A DNA stretch of 64,000 bases from assembly GCA_935421135.1 (NCBI GenBank), contig OW285187.1, positions 9,548,001-9,612,000 on the forward strand, given 5' to 3'. The DNA comes from Bugulina stolonifera. Its lineage: Eukaryota > Bryozoa > Gymnolaemata > Cheilostomatida > Bugulidae. Positions within the stretch are counted from its first letter, which is position 1. Every line of letters starts with the position of its first letter. The notes beneath the pieces were generated by a model. It saw nothing but the letters and a program-made list of their open reading frames with translations. It made no database searches and was not told the origin of the DNA. Position numbers and translations under genes: made by a program. Shown here in pieces: positions 24,301-38,126 of the stretch.

Positions 24301-26637
24301 AACCCTGGACCAATGGTAGTGTTTGCCACGCCTGGTATGCTGCACGCCGGACTCTCTCTGCAGATATTTAAGCGTTGGTGTACGAGCGATAAGAACATGG
24401 TGATTATGCCAGGATACTGTGTGCAGGGAACTGTGGGACATAAGATTCTCAATGGGGTGAAGAAAATAGACTTTGATGGTCAGACGGTTGACGTGAGGAT
24501 GAAAGTTCAGTACATGTCATTTAGTGCCCACGCTGATGCTAAAGGTATAGTAGTGTAAAGGGTTGCTGTATACATATATGTTACTAAAGGTATAGTAGTG
24601 TAAAGGGTTGCTGTATACATATATGTTACTAAAGGTATATAATAGCGGTATAAAGGGTTGTTATGTTACTGTCAGGGGGGTCTAGTGCTTATCCCTGATA
24701 GTAAGTGCTGGTTTATATTCTCATCAAGTAGAAGGGTTATAGAGACCTAGTTGGTGGCTGCATTTTGGCGCATTGAGTGTAATTTGGATATTACCTTCCT
24801 TACACAGCTAAACAACACAATGTGACTGTATTTTATAATATATAGTATATGCTGGTATTATACATACAGTATATTATATGCAGGTATTATACAGTTAATA
24901 AGACAGGCTGCACCCAAAAACGTGATGCTTGTGCATGGGGAAGAAGGAAAGATGGTTTTCCTGAAGAATAAGATTCGCAATGAGTTTGGAATTGACTGCT
25001 ATATGCCGGCCAATGGGGAGACAGTTACTATAGAAACAACGTGTAAAATACCTGTAGATATATCGTTAAACCTTCTCAAGCGATCCTTTAATGATCAAGG
25101 TACGTTCGTATAAGATAGATTTATGTATTAACTGTATTTTAATAGCAGTTTAATTGGAAAAATGATTTTGTATTGGATTTGTTTGGATTTCACAATTACA
25201 TTGTGTCTGGCTGTGTCTTTATTACCAGCGCTTACATCTATCAGGTATATGAAGTTCTACCATCTACATTGTATTTGTGTACTTTCCATGACTATAACAT
25301 GTATAATTTATTTGTCTGCGTTAGTCGGCATTTGTACAGTAATTAGTTGGAGACTAAAACCATTTATCCTGGTGTTTCAGAGAGCTGTAGTTCTCAAGGG
25401 ACAGACGGTGTAGTATAATCTACTAATAAACTGTACTTTATACTCTGTCTCTCTTTTATTTATGTCCAAAGATATTGTGAATGTACTAACATTACTCTCT
25501 ATTTCTGATGGTACATGTATATTTTCCAGCATTCCTATTGTAATAGTATTTCATATCTACGTGATTGGGTGTACGTCACTGCTATGTATAATTTACAAAT
25601 GCGTTACAGATACTGAACAACTACATATTGTACACTGATACATTGTGACATCATGTTATATATGCTACACTGGTACATTGTGACATCATAGTGTATATGC
25701 TACACTGGTACATTGTGACATCATAGTTAGTGTAAAAATAACTAAGTAGAACCCACTATTAGTTACTACGTGTACACGTACACGTAGGTTTATATGCATG
25801 TTTGTTGTATTACTATCTGTTTAGTATGGGTAATAATATTCACCTCTGATGTCTATTCTACTAATTACAGGCACCAACTCAGTACCAGCCCCCAAGAGGT
25901 CTGCTCTAGTAAATGGTGTGCTCGTGATGGATGACTCTGATCTCAGACTCCTCTCTCCTGAAGAGACTCTCAACGAGTTGGAGTTGTCTCCTCAGACCAT
26001 TCGATTCACCTCTAATTTTGTCCTCCCTATTCCCTTACCCGCTCACCAAGTGACTGATAAGATCATTGTGGCATTGAGAACTCGTGCTAAATGCAAGGTG
26101 AGTCTAAGCCTTAATCAGTACTGATTGGTTACCATGGATATTTACTGCGTTCCTACTCCATACGGTATAACTGCAAGGACGTTACTCATTTCTCCAGTGT
26201 CTTGAAGTTCATCTATCTGTCTCCGGGGTATTGAACTCTAAGGCATATTACTTAATCAAGTAGAAGTCTTTGTTTACTTACTGCAGGATAAATTGTCATG
26301 CAAAATTATATTTTAAGTTGAGTTTGTTGACAGATGGGGCAATCATACTTGTAAATACTTATACATGTAAACAGTATTCATGTACTGTATATACGTATAT
26401 TATGTGTCCTTACCATAATATATACAATTCGTATTACATACATCGTATGTTTATAATATGTTGTAGGATGTTATACACAACCCAGATGGATCAATCAGTG
26501 TATCGGAATCAGTGCTTATCCAAGTAACAGAAGTTGATGGGTCAAACATAGAAGTACTGCTCTCGTGGTCTTATCAGGATGAAGATCTGGGTGGACAACT
26601 CCACAAGTTCTTGAAGAACCAGAACAATATACTGTAG
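21363..26637 (+). CDS. INTS11: Integrator complex subunit 11, RNA endonuclease
   Basis: Seven exons: 21363-21606, 22313-22497, 22768-23040, 24061-24544, 24884-25099, 25871-26097, 26467-26637. They close to exactly 1800 nt, 599 aa, against about 600 aa in vertebrates. It is a CPSF73-type metallo-beta-lactamase/beta-CASP nuclease that cleaves snRNA and promoter-proximal nascent RNA inside the nuclear Integrator complex. The start [19 protein letters not shown] aligns with the family start. Metal-site residues are all present: HFHLDH at 68-73, H157 in [11 protein letters not shown]178 in YTGDYN, E203 in ITESTY, and H391 in FSAHADAKG. The beta-CASP segment and the C-terminal domain that binds INTS9 follow, ending after [14 protein letters not shown] residues near the stop. 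Its introns 1, 3 and 4 begin with tandem copies of their own donor sites. An upstream in-frame stretch from 21312 is probably 5' UTR. Confidence 0.98.
21595..22055 (+). repeat. 16-copy minisatellite of the INTS11 exon 1 donor
   Basis: The exon 1 end TATATGACTG plus donor GTGAGT recurs 16 times. Most units are 27 bp; two 35-bp units contain the insertion attacaatg and mark a higher-order repeat. Every copy keeps ACTG|GTGAGT. The first seven donors (21607 onward) are spaced exactly 27 nt apart in one open frame encoding (GEYTLLYMT)-type steps; the eighth spacing is 35 nt and breaks the frame. Confidence 0.95.
23023..23200 (+). repeat. Triplicated INTS11 exon 3 end with donor sites
   Basis: The genuine exon end GTGGAGAAGGGCGGGAAG before GTAAGT at 23041 is repeated exactly before GTAAGT at 23115. 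It is repeated again in diverged form (gtggacaagtacaggaaag) before GTAAGT at 23194. Spacings are 74 and 79 nt. Confidence 0.9.
24536..24660 (+). repeat. 45-bp triplication of the INTS11 exon 4 donor
   Basis: Exon end CTAAAG plus GTATAG recurs at donors 24545, 24590 and 24635 (the last as GTATAT). The first two units are near-identical after the coding part. Each unit contains an in-frame stop shortly after the donor. Confidence 0.9.
25631..25727. repeat. Three-copy ~36-bp tandem repeat in INTS11 intron 5
   Basis: Units of the type ctacactggtacattgtgac followed by atcatagtgtatatg are repeated three times. It is not at a splice junction. Confidence 0.85.
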
Positions 26638-29600
26638 TCTGGAGTATGGATATACAATGTGCATGTAGATATGTATATTTACTTGTAAAATATACCGTCC
26701 CAAGCAAAATATTGTGTGCATGTACATGTATCTAGTGCTCAGTATCATGGATTAGACTGTTTTGCTGTAAATAATAATTATTTTTATATACTCGTGCGTG
26801 TATTATGACATGCACAATTTATTCTAAAATTAAATACCATGCTGTACATAAGTATGCTATATAATACATTGTAAATATAATAATGGCTGCCCTTGTATGT
26901 GAACTTAATGAGAATGAATTTGCAATAATAAACTATAAATTGTATGAAGACAACTACATTGCGTAATACAGCGGTTCTGCGTAGAAGTGTAAAAGAGTAA
27001 AATTCTGCTAACCTGGTGAGATTTAACTTTTCTGCTACTGAAGGTTGCATAGGTAGCTAACTAATAGTTAGGGAGATTAACAGTTTAGCTAAATTTTATT
27101 TTAATGTAAACTTTATGAATGATGATTTGTTAATTGGTTGATTAAAGGAACACCTGTATATACAGGCAGCAGTACATCACTGTGTGACATGATAGCTGAT
27201 TGCTGACTTTCATCAACATAGTATTGAAACTGCTGACAAGACATTAATTTGTCTATTGTAGTTTGATTAAGAATACAAGGTAATTTAATTTGTTTAGTCT
27301 AGATTCCTTCCAATCACTACTATTATATACGACCTGGATCTTAGTGCATATATCTGTTCGATTCATATAGCTTGACATCATTTTATTCTTGTAACAATTT
27401 GTTATTTCCTCCAAGCCAAGACGTGTGCTTACGTATATGTATTAGAGCCTAGGTAGTAATTACTGATTGGCTAGTAGCCAAGAAAAAGTCAATGACACCA
27501 GTCTTATGTCCTGTGAAACATTGATTACCCTGGGTTCCTTTCCAACTAAAGGGGATTGAGCACACATGTAGATAAATCTAATAGGACTGAATACTTCTCA
27601 GCCCAAGTTCCACAATCAACCCCGGCATGGTCATTCAAATGGTATTATAGTACATACATATAGACACTGAAGCATAACTATTTACATATATTTTCAATGC
27701 AGTGCACACAATTTTTAACTTGAATTATGAATTAGAAATTCATGTGCTACGTTCAGACTAGAGCTAGTCAGAAATCTGCATATCTGCCCACTATGTCAAA
27801 GATTTGAAACTAAGGCCAAATATATGAACAAAAATTTAAATACGCTTGGCTATCCCTAGAGGTTTACATGCTGCCTTACAATATTGATACAGAGTATTTC
27901 CACCATGTATACGTAATATTATGCCTCTGCCACCAAGCCAAGCTGAATCAGGTTGCATATTTTAATGACATATGCAATGTTTTACAAGCAGTTGGCTACT
28001 ATATATCTTTAATGACACACTGCATGTTGTCAATCAGATTTTTGTATAAATTTCTGGACATATATTAGATCAACCCTGCTTTCAGATTGATCACAAGACC
28101 ATAGTTTGGCTTTAAGGTGTGTTGGGACTTTCTTCATCTGTAAGTAAGCATATTATATAATACATTATATACATTATATAATATGTTGTATAGTGTGTTA
28201 TATAATACACTATATAACATATTGTATGTTTTATATGTTATATATAATATAATATAGTTCTCTCCTGCTTTTATTCAAAAAATCCCATAAGATTGTAGTT
28301 GGTAGTCAACTTTATTATAAAATGTACTTTTTATTTTACACGCATTTGTCTATAAACTTTGTGTACCAAAATATCTATGGGACAAATAATCTCTCTTCTA
28401 TAATTTATTGACTTAATTAGTTTTTAGTTCCTGATTATCATTACAATGGGACATCATAAAGCACATTAATTGTATAATTTATAAAAGTTTTTGCCACCAT
28501 TGTTTGCTCATAGAGCATGAATGGTTGCTGTTGCATATATAATTATGTTCCATCGATATGAATGGCTGTGGCATTGGTACGAGGCTACCATAAACCAAAA
28601 CTGTAGATGTGATTTGGTCCAATGAGGAAGCTGATTAGGAATTGTAGCTGCTTGGTTTGACGTCATGAACGTGAGCTGCGTTATCTAATTCAACATAAAC
28701 ACGTTATAAAGATTTGCGTAACCCGTACTGTGGTAGTTGGCCGTTGCTATGATCAACTACAAATAATCTGGTTTATAACTTTCCTATCCATGAGAAAATG
28801 CAAGATTGATTCAAAAACTTTTGACACAATGTTGTCTCTGATAAGATTTGTCGGTAGTTGAAAGGGTCATTAGGTACATACTCTACTTTAAATTGTTTGC
28901 TTCTATATAACTGTTATATAACACAATGTCATTTATCTTCCACTATTTGCAAAGAACGGCATTGAACTTGACACAGGATTATTACTAAATTACCCCATCA
29001 CTGCCATCAGCCACTAACCAGTATTTTGGCCTAATTTGCTGGTTCAGACCAAGTCTCACCTTTAAACAAATAGTAATGTGCTGAATGACCATAAACCAGA
29101 TAACTTTGTTTAACACGTATTAAAGCACTTATGACTGAGCTAAACTTACTTGTACATTGTATATACATGTACATAGAATCTGTACACGGTGCTCTAGTCT
29201 ACTTCCTAGAGTTGCATGGTGCATGCATGTTTGAACAATGTTTCACCGAGCTATACTGATACCGATGGTAATAATAATATTATGTTTAAACTGCTGTAAA
29301 GTGGTTATAAATGTTTTCCAAAGTTCAAAAAGTGCCAAAAATCTATATAACATAGATTCTGTTTTTTTTTGTAATAAGGACAAAACAATTTTCAGACTGA
29401 TCATGGACACGTAACTTCTATTTTTTCATACTACAGAGTCAAATTGTAAAAGTTTTAGAAATGAATAAAACACAATTATGTTGATACAAACTGTGGTAGA
29501 ATGCAGCAGACATAGTACTAAAGCCTGGTTTCTAAACTAAGTATTACAGTGTACATAAACCAGCATTTTTTCTATTGTTTCTGTCGTATAATTATACACG

Positions 29601-32600
29601 TGATTGGTCACAACTCACAATATTGATGACATAATTGAACAAACTAGGTGATGTTGCTATGAAACTAGTCATAATAACATGTAGGTTGGGATATGTATAC
29701 CTACGTACTGGAATATGCCTACATGCGCCACGCAGTGCGCTGTCTCATGAATACTTAAGTGTGATGATGTAGGATTGGAGGTGTATAAAACCAGTAAGCA
29801 CTAATAATTAAGTGTTTGTTTATTTGACTTTGGGATAATATAGCTTGTAATTTGAGAACAATTGTAAAGAATAATATTTGATCTATTTTTTAACCAAGAT
29901 ACCATTAAAATATTATGTTTGTATTCATTGCATAGTCATCTTTCTATAATTCTACTATCATAGTAGGCCAACGGATACACCATTCTAACTATTATTGTTC
30001 AATAACAGACCTCTGAGTAGAGTCATTGTCCTAACCGACCTCTGCAAGAAAAAAATATGTTCTTGATAGTAATTTTGTTATATTCTCAATTAATTACTCT
30101 ATTCAATGAGAAGAAGGAAAGAATAGCATACAACTTATTGTTAGTTGACCAAATGTACGATTCCTGAGCAATACATCTTCCGCAAAGCTAAATTTAATTA
30201 CTACGTTATTCGTTATGTATTATAATGGATATTATATAATATAGATGGCCCGTGCCTTTTGTAACAAAATTCATTCAATTCACGTGTAACCCTGGAAAAC
30301 AATTTTGGTGCAATATACTGTATACTATGCATACAAAAAACTCTGTAAATTATCGTTACGGCTGTAATGTAGACTAGGTTTTAGTCATACTACATGTACA
30401 TACTGTATAGATATAGGCTTGGATGGTTTTTTTTATTGAAAACAAAATATTACACCAACTTCACCTTTCTAATTTGGGAATATTTTATGAATTCTCAGTT
30501 GCCAGAACACTATAATATTTTACCATTTCAATGAGTTGGGAGGTTTCTGTTTGTACATTTATGTGGATGAGGACAGCTTGCAGAGGTAGAATAATTAGTC
30601 ATGCATTCCTAAGTGTACATTTGAGTTTTGTTATTTCATACATCTATCTAGCAATTATTCTACAACTAGAAATCCAGTGCAACTCTACATGATGTTGAGC
30701 AAGCATAATCCATTTGCTAACACAAAACCTGAAGTTGTTAGACAGTGTATATCTCAAACTGTGGTGCAGGATACAGCTATAATATTGTATAAACTACAAA
30801 GGCAAAATTCAGGATCTATTTATACATGAAGATGCTGTATACTCTATTATAATCTACTCTATAATATAATAGTTATGCTATTGAATGCTCAATTGACAAA
30901 ATATTAAAAATCCTTGCATAAAATAACATCATATATACTATATTAATTTGCATGCTCTCTACTGTAGATGTGTCACACATGACATATTTCAGCTATATTA
31001 TATATATTATCAAATTTTAATATCATTTTAGTATCACTGACTCTATACCAAAGTTATGAGATAGATAAGAAACTTATAGTTAACATTACACCCAAAGTAA
31101 ATATTATGGCATCTGCTTGTACATTATGTAACATTTCAGACATTGTCTGTATTTATGGAACCGCAGGGACTTATTATACCAATTCCTCTGGGATGAAATT
31201 TATACCATATCATTAATAATTATACACATATTATATTTACCTATTCTAATGCAGACCGTTTAGCGTCAACGTTGAAATGTTGTTATTGAGCATTCATTTT
31301 CTAATAACCCACACAAGGGACAAGTTTAAAGTTAAACATTTCTAACTCTTATTTGGCTTGCTTTGTGCTATTTATTTCTAAAGGAAATACGTTTATAGCG
31401 AGACAAAAATTTGGGACATTTTTCGCATAAACTCCTAGAAAATGATTGTCAAAACATTTCGTCTTAAGTGATACAGTGCTGTTATACTCTCCTGTGTAGT
31501 TAGGAGCTGCCACGTTTTTTTATGGTGAGAAGAGAACCATTTTGCGTTAGGTAAGTAAAACAAGTTCAAACGCCAAATTCCTAACAATTGAGCTCACATA
31601 TAGTGATATTACATCATGCTGATAAATGTATAAATCACACTGTTGCGTCTGCCATCTTGTTCCGGAGGTTATTGGGCAACAGTTTTATTGTTAACTCTTT
31701 ATTGAAGAGTAGAATTTCTCTTTTTATTTAGATTTTGTTTACATAGTTATTAACAAGGTGTGATAGTGTAGAACAAGCAATACATATATGATATTAAGAG
31801 TAGTGCATGTTCACTTTGATATAGCAGTGTATTGCTAGGTAAATGTTGACATAGCTGGATTGAGTGACTTGATAGAAGCTTTAATCAAACTTTCAAGTGT
31901 TCAACAAGTTGCAATGCATATTTCTGAGTTGATGCTTAGAAATCACATGATATTAGCCTCCTACATATTATTTGAATTATAATAGTATAGTGGTGGATCC
32001 AGATATATTAATAAACAAGAAAAATATAACATAATTATAAAGACAAAGTTGTTCTAATCTGTCATTCATATTATGTTAAAATCTTTTCATCTAAGTTCAC
32101 AGTTTCCACGTTTATAAATAGAGTGATAACTGAATCTTAACTTTAAAATTAGAAAATAATAAATTTAAAACCCACTGATAATATATTTTTATAGAAATTG
32201 TACACTCCTTTTATTTAAGACTGGCATATTTGCTGTGAGATGATGACAACACATACTGGTAACTAAGCATCATCCATCTTTAGCTCTGTTATGTTCTTCC
32301 TACTATTTGTTGTTCTTATCAATTCCTACACCAGTTGATAATGATAACTACAGTAGTGAGTTTGAATTTCATTCACTCTTGCCTTAACTCAGCTCTGGAG
32401 AACATCTCAACCTAGAGGTTCGATACATATTCCTACATGTAGGTAGTATTTATTATCTTCACATAACTTTATTAATATTATAGTTTATATTATAGTTTAT
32501 ACAGTTCTGATTTTATACCTATATTTTACACAATGACAATGACAATTATATTATAATATTATACACCATGTAATATATTATGTGGATAGTAAATAATCTA

Positions 32601-32778
32601 ATAATATGTAGATATATTATAATAAGCTAATAATATGTAGATATATTATAATGTTATAATGCAGTTTGCAGTCGTAGATCTTGCATACTTATATATATTT
32701 ATGATATATTTATGCTTTTTATGAGGTAATTTATTGTACTATTTTAGACACACAAGAATTTCATCTAACCTGAAGACA
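26638..32778. other. Large intergenic region, no gene seen
   Basis: About 6.1 kb after INTS11. An AATAAA near 26926 may serve INTS11. A run of TA-rich short palindromes lies at 28145-28262. Open frames are short, with no family motif and no matched splice sites. A 5' UTR exon or promoter of the gene starting at 32779 may be near its right edge, since the ATG is preceded by an acceptor-like actattttag at 32740-32749. Confidence 0.55.
28145..28262. repeat. TA-rich palindromic low-complexity tract
   Basis: Repeated ttatataatacattatata and tatataacatattgtat motifs that can form hairpins. Nothing else recognised. Confidence 0.7.
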
Positions 32779-35700
32779 ATGCCTAAGTGCCAGGGTCAAG
32801 CTAAATATTCCCTTCTGTGTCTGCTAATGTGTGTAACGCTCAGCACGGCAGCATCACTTGGCAGCACAGAGACTAGCGCAGAAAGGTAAACAACCTGAAA
32901 TATTTAATACACTAACAGGTAGGCCTACTTGTAGGTGTGTATGCAAGGTGTTTTGCATGTGCTACCAAAATATTGCTACCAGGGATCATCGGTGTAAATA
33001 ATGCTGTAGAAAAAACATTTGTAACAATGAAGTACAAATAGTCGGTAGATTAAGAGTAAAATATAAACCTATCTAAAGTCCTAAAGTTACTATTACAAGT
33101 AGTTTTGTGTCATGTATGTTTTCATGTATGTAGTTCAAAGTGTTCACACCTTATGGGCTTACTTCACATACATAGTGGCCAATCATATTATACATAGTTG
33201 GTGACAGTAAATTGTCACAATCTGAATTACACTTTATAGCAGTGCAAACCAATTGTAATGTACTTATACTGATAAAATTATCAAACCCCAAGTAAATACA
33301 GTGTAATATATGTTGTGTATAAACTTGGACAGTATACATCTTTTCGAATGTTTTAAACTCATTCCTATATAATTTTAGCAAAGATGATCTAGAGGTATTA
33401 CTGAATGATTTGAAGAAGTTGGTAAAAGCTAGCAGCGCAGAAGACAATATGGCCGATTCCACTGGCCGAGAGAATGAGAACAACGTACGAGCTCCAAGGT
33501 AGATATTAAATATTCATCACTTGTGCTTTGCTAATCACATAATTATATTTATTTTTTGTAAATTTGACTTCAATTCTGAATAACCGACAGCGATTCTATG
33601 AACCTTTGTGTATTGGGAATCTCAAGAGTCTAAAAGGCTCATAGTCTATAATCCAAGAGAAATACTAAAAGGCAGCTTTCAGCTTAACAAGCCTGCTATG
33701 TTTCTTTTTAAAAAATTGAACTGTGGATAGTTCATTGTTTGAAACAAGGGTCTGTATGTCCATAATAGCGTCTACTAAATACTATCACACAGTAGAATAT
33801 ACACCTTGTCAAATACTTATGGCTATACAATTTCGATAACAGTACCTCTTTATTAGGGATATTATCAAATATCGCTTACTCATCAGATAAAGGAGTTGAT
33901 CGCTACTGTGGAAGAATGAGAATTGAAATACATTTTGTATGATACGATTTGAAATTATCTAACATGTAATACTGGACAGGGTTTCTAGCTTTAGAATTAC
34001 TCTGAAACACTGACTCTGTGTATATTACAACTTATACATGTTATTTGCAGCAAAAGAAACTGTGGGGTAAACGCTGCCAACGATTGTGCAGCCATTCAAA
34101 CTGCTCATATCAATGGTGAGTATAGGATATGCTGATTATTCTATTTGACATAGAAGAATAGAGTAAGTCTTGACATTTCTCCATAGAGTTATTTTGTGGA
34201 GAAGATAACTCTATACATTGCTTATTCACAGTCTGTTATACAGTGAAACAAATTAAGTGGGTACGCTACACTTGCAACTCCAAAGTGATGTATATTGCAA
34301 TGTGTAACCTTGAGTTTAGAGCTGGGTACAGTTCTCTTTCTAATACTGTCTGCATATTAATCACTTTTAGCCGTTTCAATATGTTATATATTATGTATGT
34401 GATAAGTGACATGCTTTTATAAAGGAACAACTTCTATATGATGGTAGCATTGGATTTAAGAATTAATATCAATAATTAATATTGATATTAATGACAGATT
34501 TACATCTAAGCAAAGAAACAGACTATGTAAACAAATAATGAAATTTAATAGCACTGATAAATAATTAATGTACCATTATTAGAATAAATAATTAAACTTT
34601 CAGAAGACATTGAAATTGCACATATAATACAGTACAGGTAAAGACGTTGAAATTGTACATGTACATGTACATACGTGCTGTGCTGTAATGTCCACAATAA
34701 TTTATGCTGTATTTCACTTTAAATAACATAGAGGTTTAAATTGTCATCATAATTATTAAAAGTTGAATAAAAGTTTTTAATGCATTCCATGTAATGTTAC
34801 AGAATAATGGAACATTATGATACTATATTGCTGTGATGTACATGTGCATGTACATTGTATGTTGGTTGGATATTTACTAGAAGTATTATATATTTTATAG
34901 GCTACGCCAAGTTCTTTGGCAGCAAGAGAGGGCTGGAGAGCTCCAGGAAGTTTGGTCAGCCTACTCCTGCTCCCTTTCCAGCTGAGAAACAGCAGGAACG
35001 TGTACAAAATAATAGGTGAGCAAGAAACAGTATGTCAGCATCAGTATTCATTGGTCTACATTTCAATATGTAGATATTATGCCGTAGGTACACCATATTG
35101 TTGGTCCACATCTAGAGATGTTACCATTTCTTGAGAGAGTAGACTATCAAGTATCAATGTTTATGCTGTTGGGAAGGGCGAAACAAGGGCACCTATAATA
35201 AGCTACTGACCATAATTATGAAGTTATTCTCTCTCAAGAATTTTTCTCCCTCTTCAAAAGAGAAAAAAAGAATTCTTATAATGATTAATAGCTTATGACT
35301 GCCTAAAGGCGGAAACCAAAAAGAGGCATTGCAATATAGACAATGTAGATGGTGGAGATATTAAAAATTATATGTTGGGTATTTTTATACATGCGGCTGA
35401 ATGATGTATGACTAGTTGTCCTACATTACATAAATAACTGTATAACTGTATACTGCTAGGATTTGAAGCATTGGATTTAAATTGAAAGTTGTCTGCTCTT
35501 TTTTGATAATATGAAAGGACAACTCTGTTATGTTATGTTATGTTATGAAAGTTATCTTCCCAATGTAACTTATTCTAATATTCATTGCACAGGGTGGAGT
35601 TAGATAAAGGACACGAGGATGCAATTGTTCGCTTTCTGTTAAACTATATCCTAGATGGTCAACAAAGGTATAATCAAGAAACGTATGTATCCATAGCACA

Positions 35701-36356
35701 TGTGATATGCACACAACCAAATTTACCAAAATATTGTAACTGCAGATATAAAAATTGCTGTCCAGTTACTCGGTAGAGAAATTTGTTCTATTGATGTGGC
35801 TCATAATTACATGTACATGTACATATTGTGTATTGCTGTGGACATGAATATAGCTAATAGCAGTATACATGTAGATGTATAGTACTTACTGTACATGTAT
35901 ATACTATGTGGGGTGAATAGAAAGAGAGGATGAATATTGTAATTGCCTAGCTGGTGTTTAATTTGATCTCTAATAGTTGACTAACAAATTAAATTTGTGA
36001 CATGTGTGAAAGTTTCATTTGAAAACAACCATTTTGTAGTCATAGCGATTTAATGACTAGAATGCTTAATCATCGGTAAAGTACAATTTATCAATCATAA
36101 AAAAATATATTTTTGTAGCTTAAAGCTAAGGCTATACCCAGCTTTACATGCTGCTAATTTTGTTTATGAGTACACAGTATTACAGATATCGTATCTGATG
36201 GTAATTTAAAAGTCTCGTGTTAGTTTATCAACTTGTGTATTCAAGTAAATTTTAAATTGCCTAACGACTATTCTGTTATGAATTAATAGAAGACTGGCGG
36301 ACGAATTATGTATAGAGAGAACTGGTCTACCATGTGGTCAACAATGGCAAGGATAA
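32779..36356 (+). CDS. Secreted prepropeptide, neuropeptide-like (unidentified)
   Basis: Six exons: 32779-32885, 33379-33498, 34051-34115, 34901-35015, 35593-35667, 36290-36356 (stop TAA), phases 2-2-1-2-2, closing to 182 aa. A signal peptide is clear (SLLCLLMCVTLSTAA, cleavage probably after residue 24-25). A leucine-rich acidic spacer follows (LEVLLNDLKKLVKAS). A dibasic site SKR at 76-78 releases NCGVNAANDC..., with cysteines at 80 and 88; this segment runs to the next dibasic site KR at 107-108. A third site, RR at 161-162, precedes a C-terminal piece with cysteines at 168 and 176 (LCIERTGLPC). A two-cysteine ring directly after a dibasic site recalls calcitonin-type peptides, but no similarity beyond that is visible. 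AATAAA occurs at about 36653 and 36676. I do not recognise the family; function as a secreted signal is inferred. Confidence 0.8.
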
Positions 36357-37490
36357 GCGATCCCATCTTCTCGTCAGGCGTACCCTTTTGTTCCAACAAG
36401 ATAAATTATCTATGACATGTCGTATTATGTAGACTAATTATTTATTTACTCAGTATTACCAGTGAAAGCCATATCATGATTATATAATTATAGTATTTCA
36501 TTTAACTATCGTACCTTTCTCATATTCCAATGATATCATTTTGACCTTGTTTTGTATTCTGAGCCGCAGTTGCAGATTATAGATTTAAAAGGGTGGTATC
36601 ATTAATATTACAATAATTTTTGGTATACTAGATGTATGTACATGTACAATATAATAAAGAAATTATATGTGATGCAATAAAATATTTATGATCTATAATT
36701 ACTTAGAGCTGTGGTACCAAATATTTTAATATAAATAAATCATTTTATGTACTCTGATAACACATGTATATATATTTAAAGAATGGGGCTCAATTTATGT
36801 ATGATGGGTGCATACAATAATGTAACACCTGTAGAAAAATATTTTTTTCTGGGAACATCAGAGGAACACTCTTCTAAATTCAACACTGCTATGTGAACAA
36901 CAATATAATCAACATACATATTATGTATATTGCGCATATTGTTGATCATAATGGATGCAAGATAATGAGCAAAATTATTGACAGAACTCCCCATTATTTC
37001 TTAGTAGGATTGAAGCCTTTGAAGCTGCTATGATGCCAATAGATTCTCCAAACATGTTGATGTAGAAGTTGTCCTAATACACAATCATTTACAGCACAGA
37101 AATTTCCTTCTTGTTTCTTCGATGTGATCTATTTGTTTGTGTAAATTATTATTTGCTATTGTTTTACGGTAGTGGTAAAAGACATCAGCTTGACGTAAGA
37201 TATACATGAAAAAGGTGTGAGAGACAACTTCAATGACTATTAGAATACCCATACTAGGAGGAGCTAAAAACAAAGCTAAAGCTTTTGGTTACGGGTTTAG
37301 GGTTACGTGGTCTTTAGCTTCGCCCTGGTGTAGGCAATCTAACGTTAGTCACTTAAGATGGAGTTGTCTTCTCCTACTCTCACGCCATTTCATTCTCTTG
37401 TAATGCTCCCGTCTTTTACTACTACCGCTTGTTTTAGATGCCAGCATCATCAAATATTTTGCTTGATTCCTCTAATTGTAGCACAGCACA
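36357..37490. other. 3' flank of secreted-precursor gene, no gene seen
   Basis: AT-rich sequence with two AATAAA signals for the upstream gene. No coding signal on either strand. Confidence 0.6.
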
Positions 37491-37675
37491 TACATACATG
37501 TACATACATATACATACATGTACATACATACACGTACATACATACACGTACATACATACACGTACATACATACACGTACATACATACACGTACATACATA
37601 CACGTACATACATACACGTACATACATACACGTACATACATACACGTACATATACATACATGCACATACATACAA
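37491..37675. repeat. (ACATACATACACGTAC)n tandem array
   Basis: About eleven 16-bp units built from ACAT and ACGT tetramers. All six frames stay open across it, giving several spurious open frames of YTHVRTYIH type. Confidence 0.95.
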
Positions 37676-37737
37676 ATTAATACAATTAGTATCTTCGGTC
37701 TGGGTCGCAAATACAAATAGTAATATGGCCGCTCGAC

Positions 37738-37797
37738 CTTAGCCTAAAGGACTATTGACCTTGACCTCGGCCTAGGCCTAAAGGACTATTGACCTTA
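37738..37797. repeat. Short direct duplication
   Basis: The string CCTAAAGGACTATTGACCTT occurs twice, about 37 bp apart, in otherwise unique sequence. Confidence 0.85.
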
Positions 37798-38126
37798 AAC
37801 TTTGCTTGGTCTGAGGAAACCACCCCTAGCTAATTGACACACCCAGACTTCTCACATGACAACAAGGATTTTACTTTGTGGCCTAGGCTTGTGTATTCTC
37901 AACAGGAAATTTTTTAGCAAAGTTGGTCTGTGCCTGAAAATGAAGTTGTGAAGACACTGTAATATGTGCCTAAGTTCAGCGAATTTGTACATGCCTTGGC
38001 AAAGTATCCACATGTCTTGATTATATTGTGGTGAGGGGACAACCCCTGAGAACCTGAGGGCCGACTGCTCCCAAGAGTATCTAACAATATAGTCTTAACC
38101 CACACCAAACAGGCACTTACAGGTGT

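Noticed and set aside
28658..28665. Perfect CRE palindrome TGACGTCA
   Set aside because: One 8-mer is expected about once per 64 kb by chance, and no gene start is near.
37434..37742. Several long open frames on both strands (YTHVRTYIH or YVCTCMYVR repeats)
   Set aside because: They come from a 16-bp ACAT/ACGT microsatellite.
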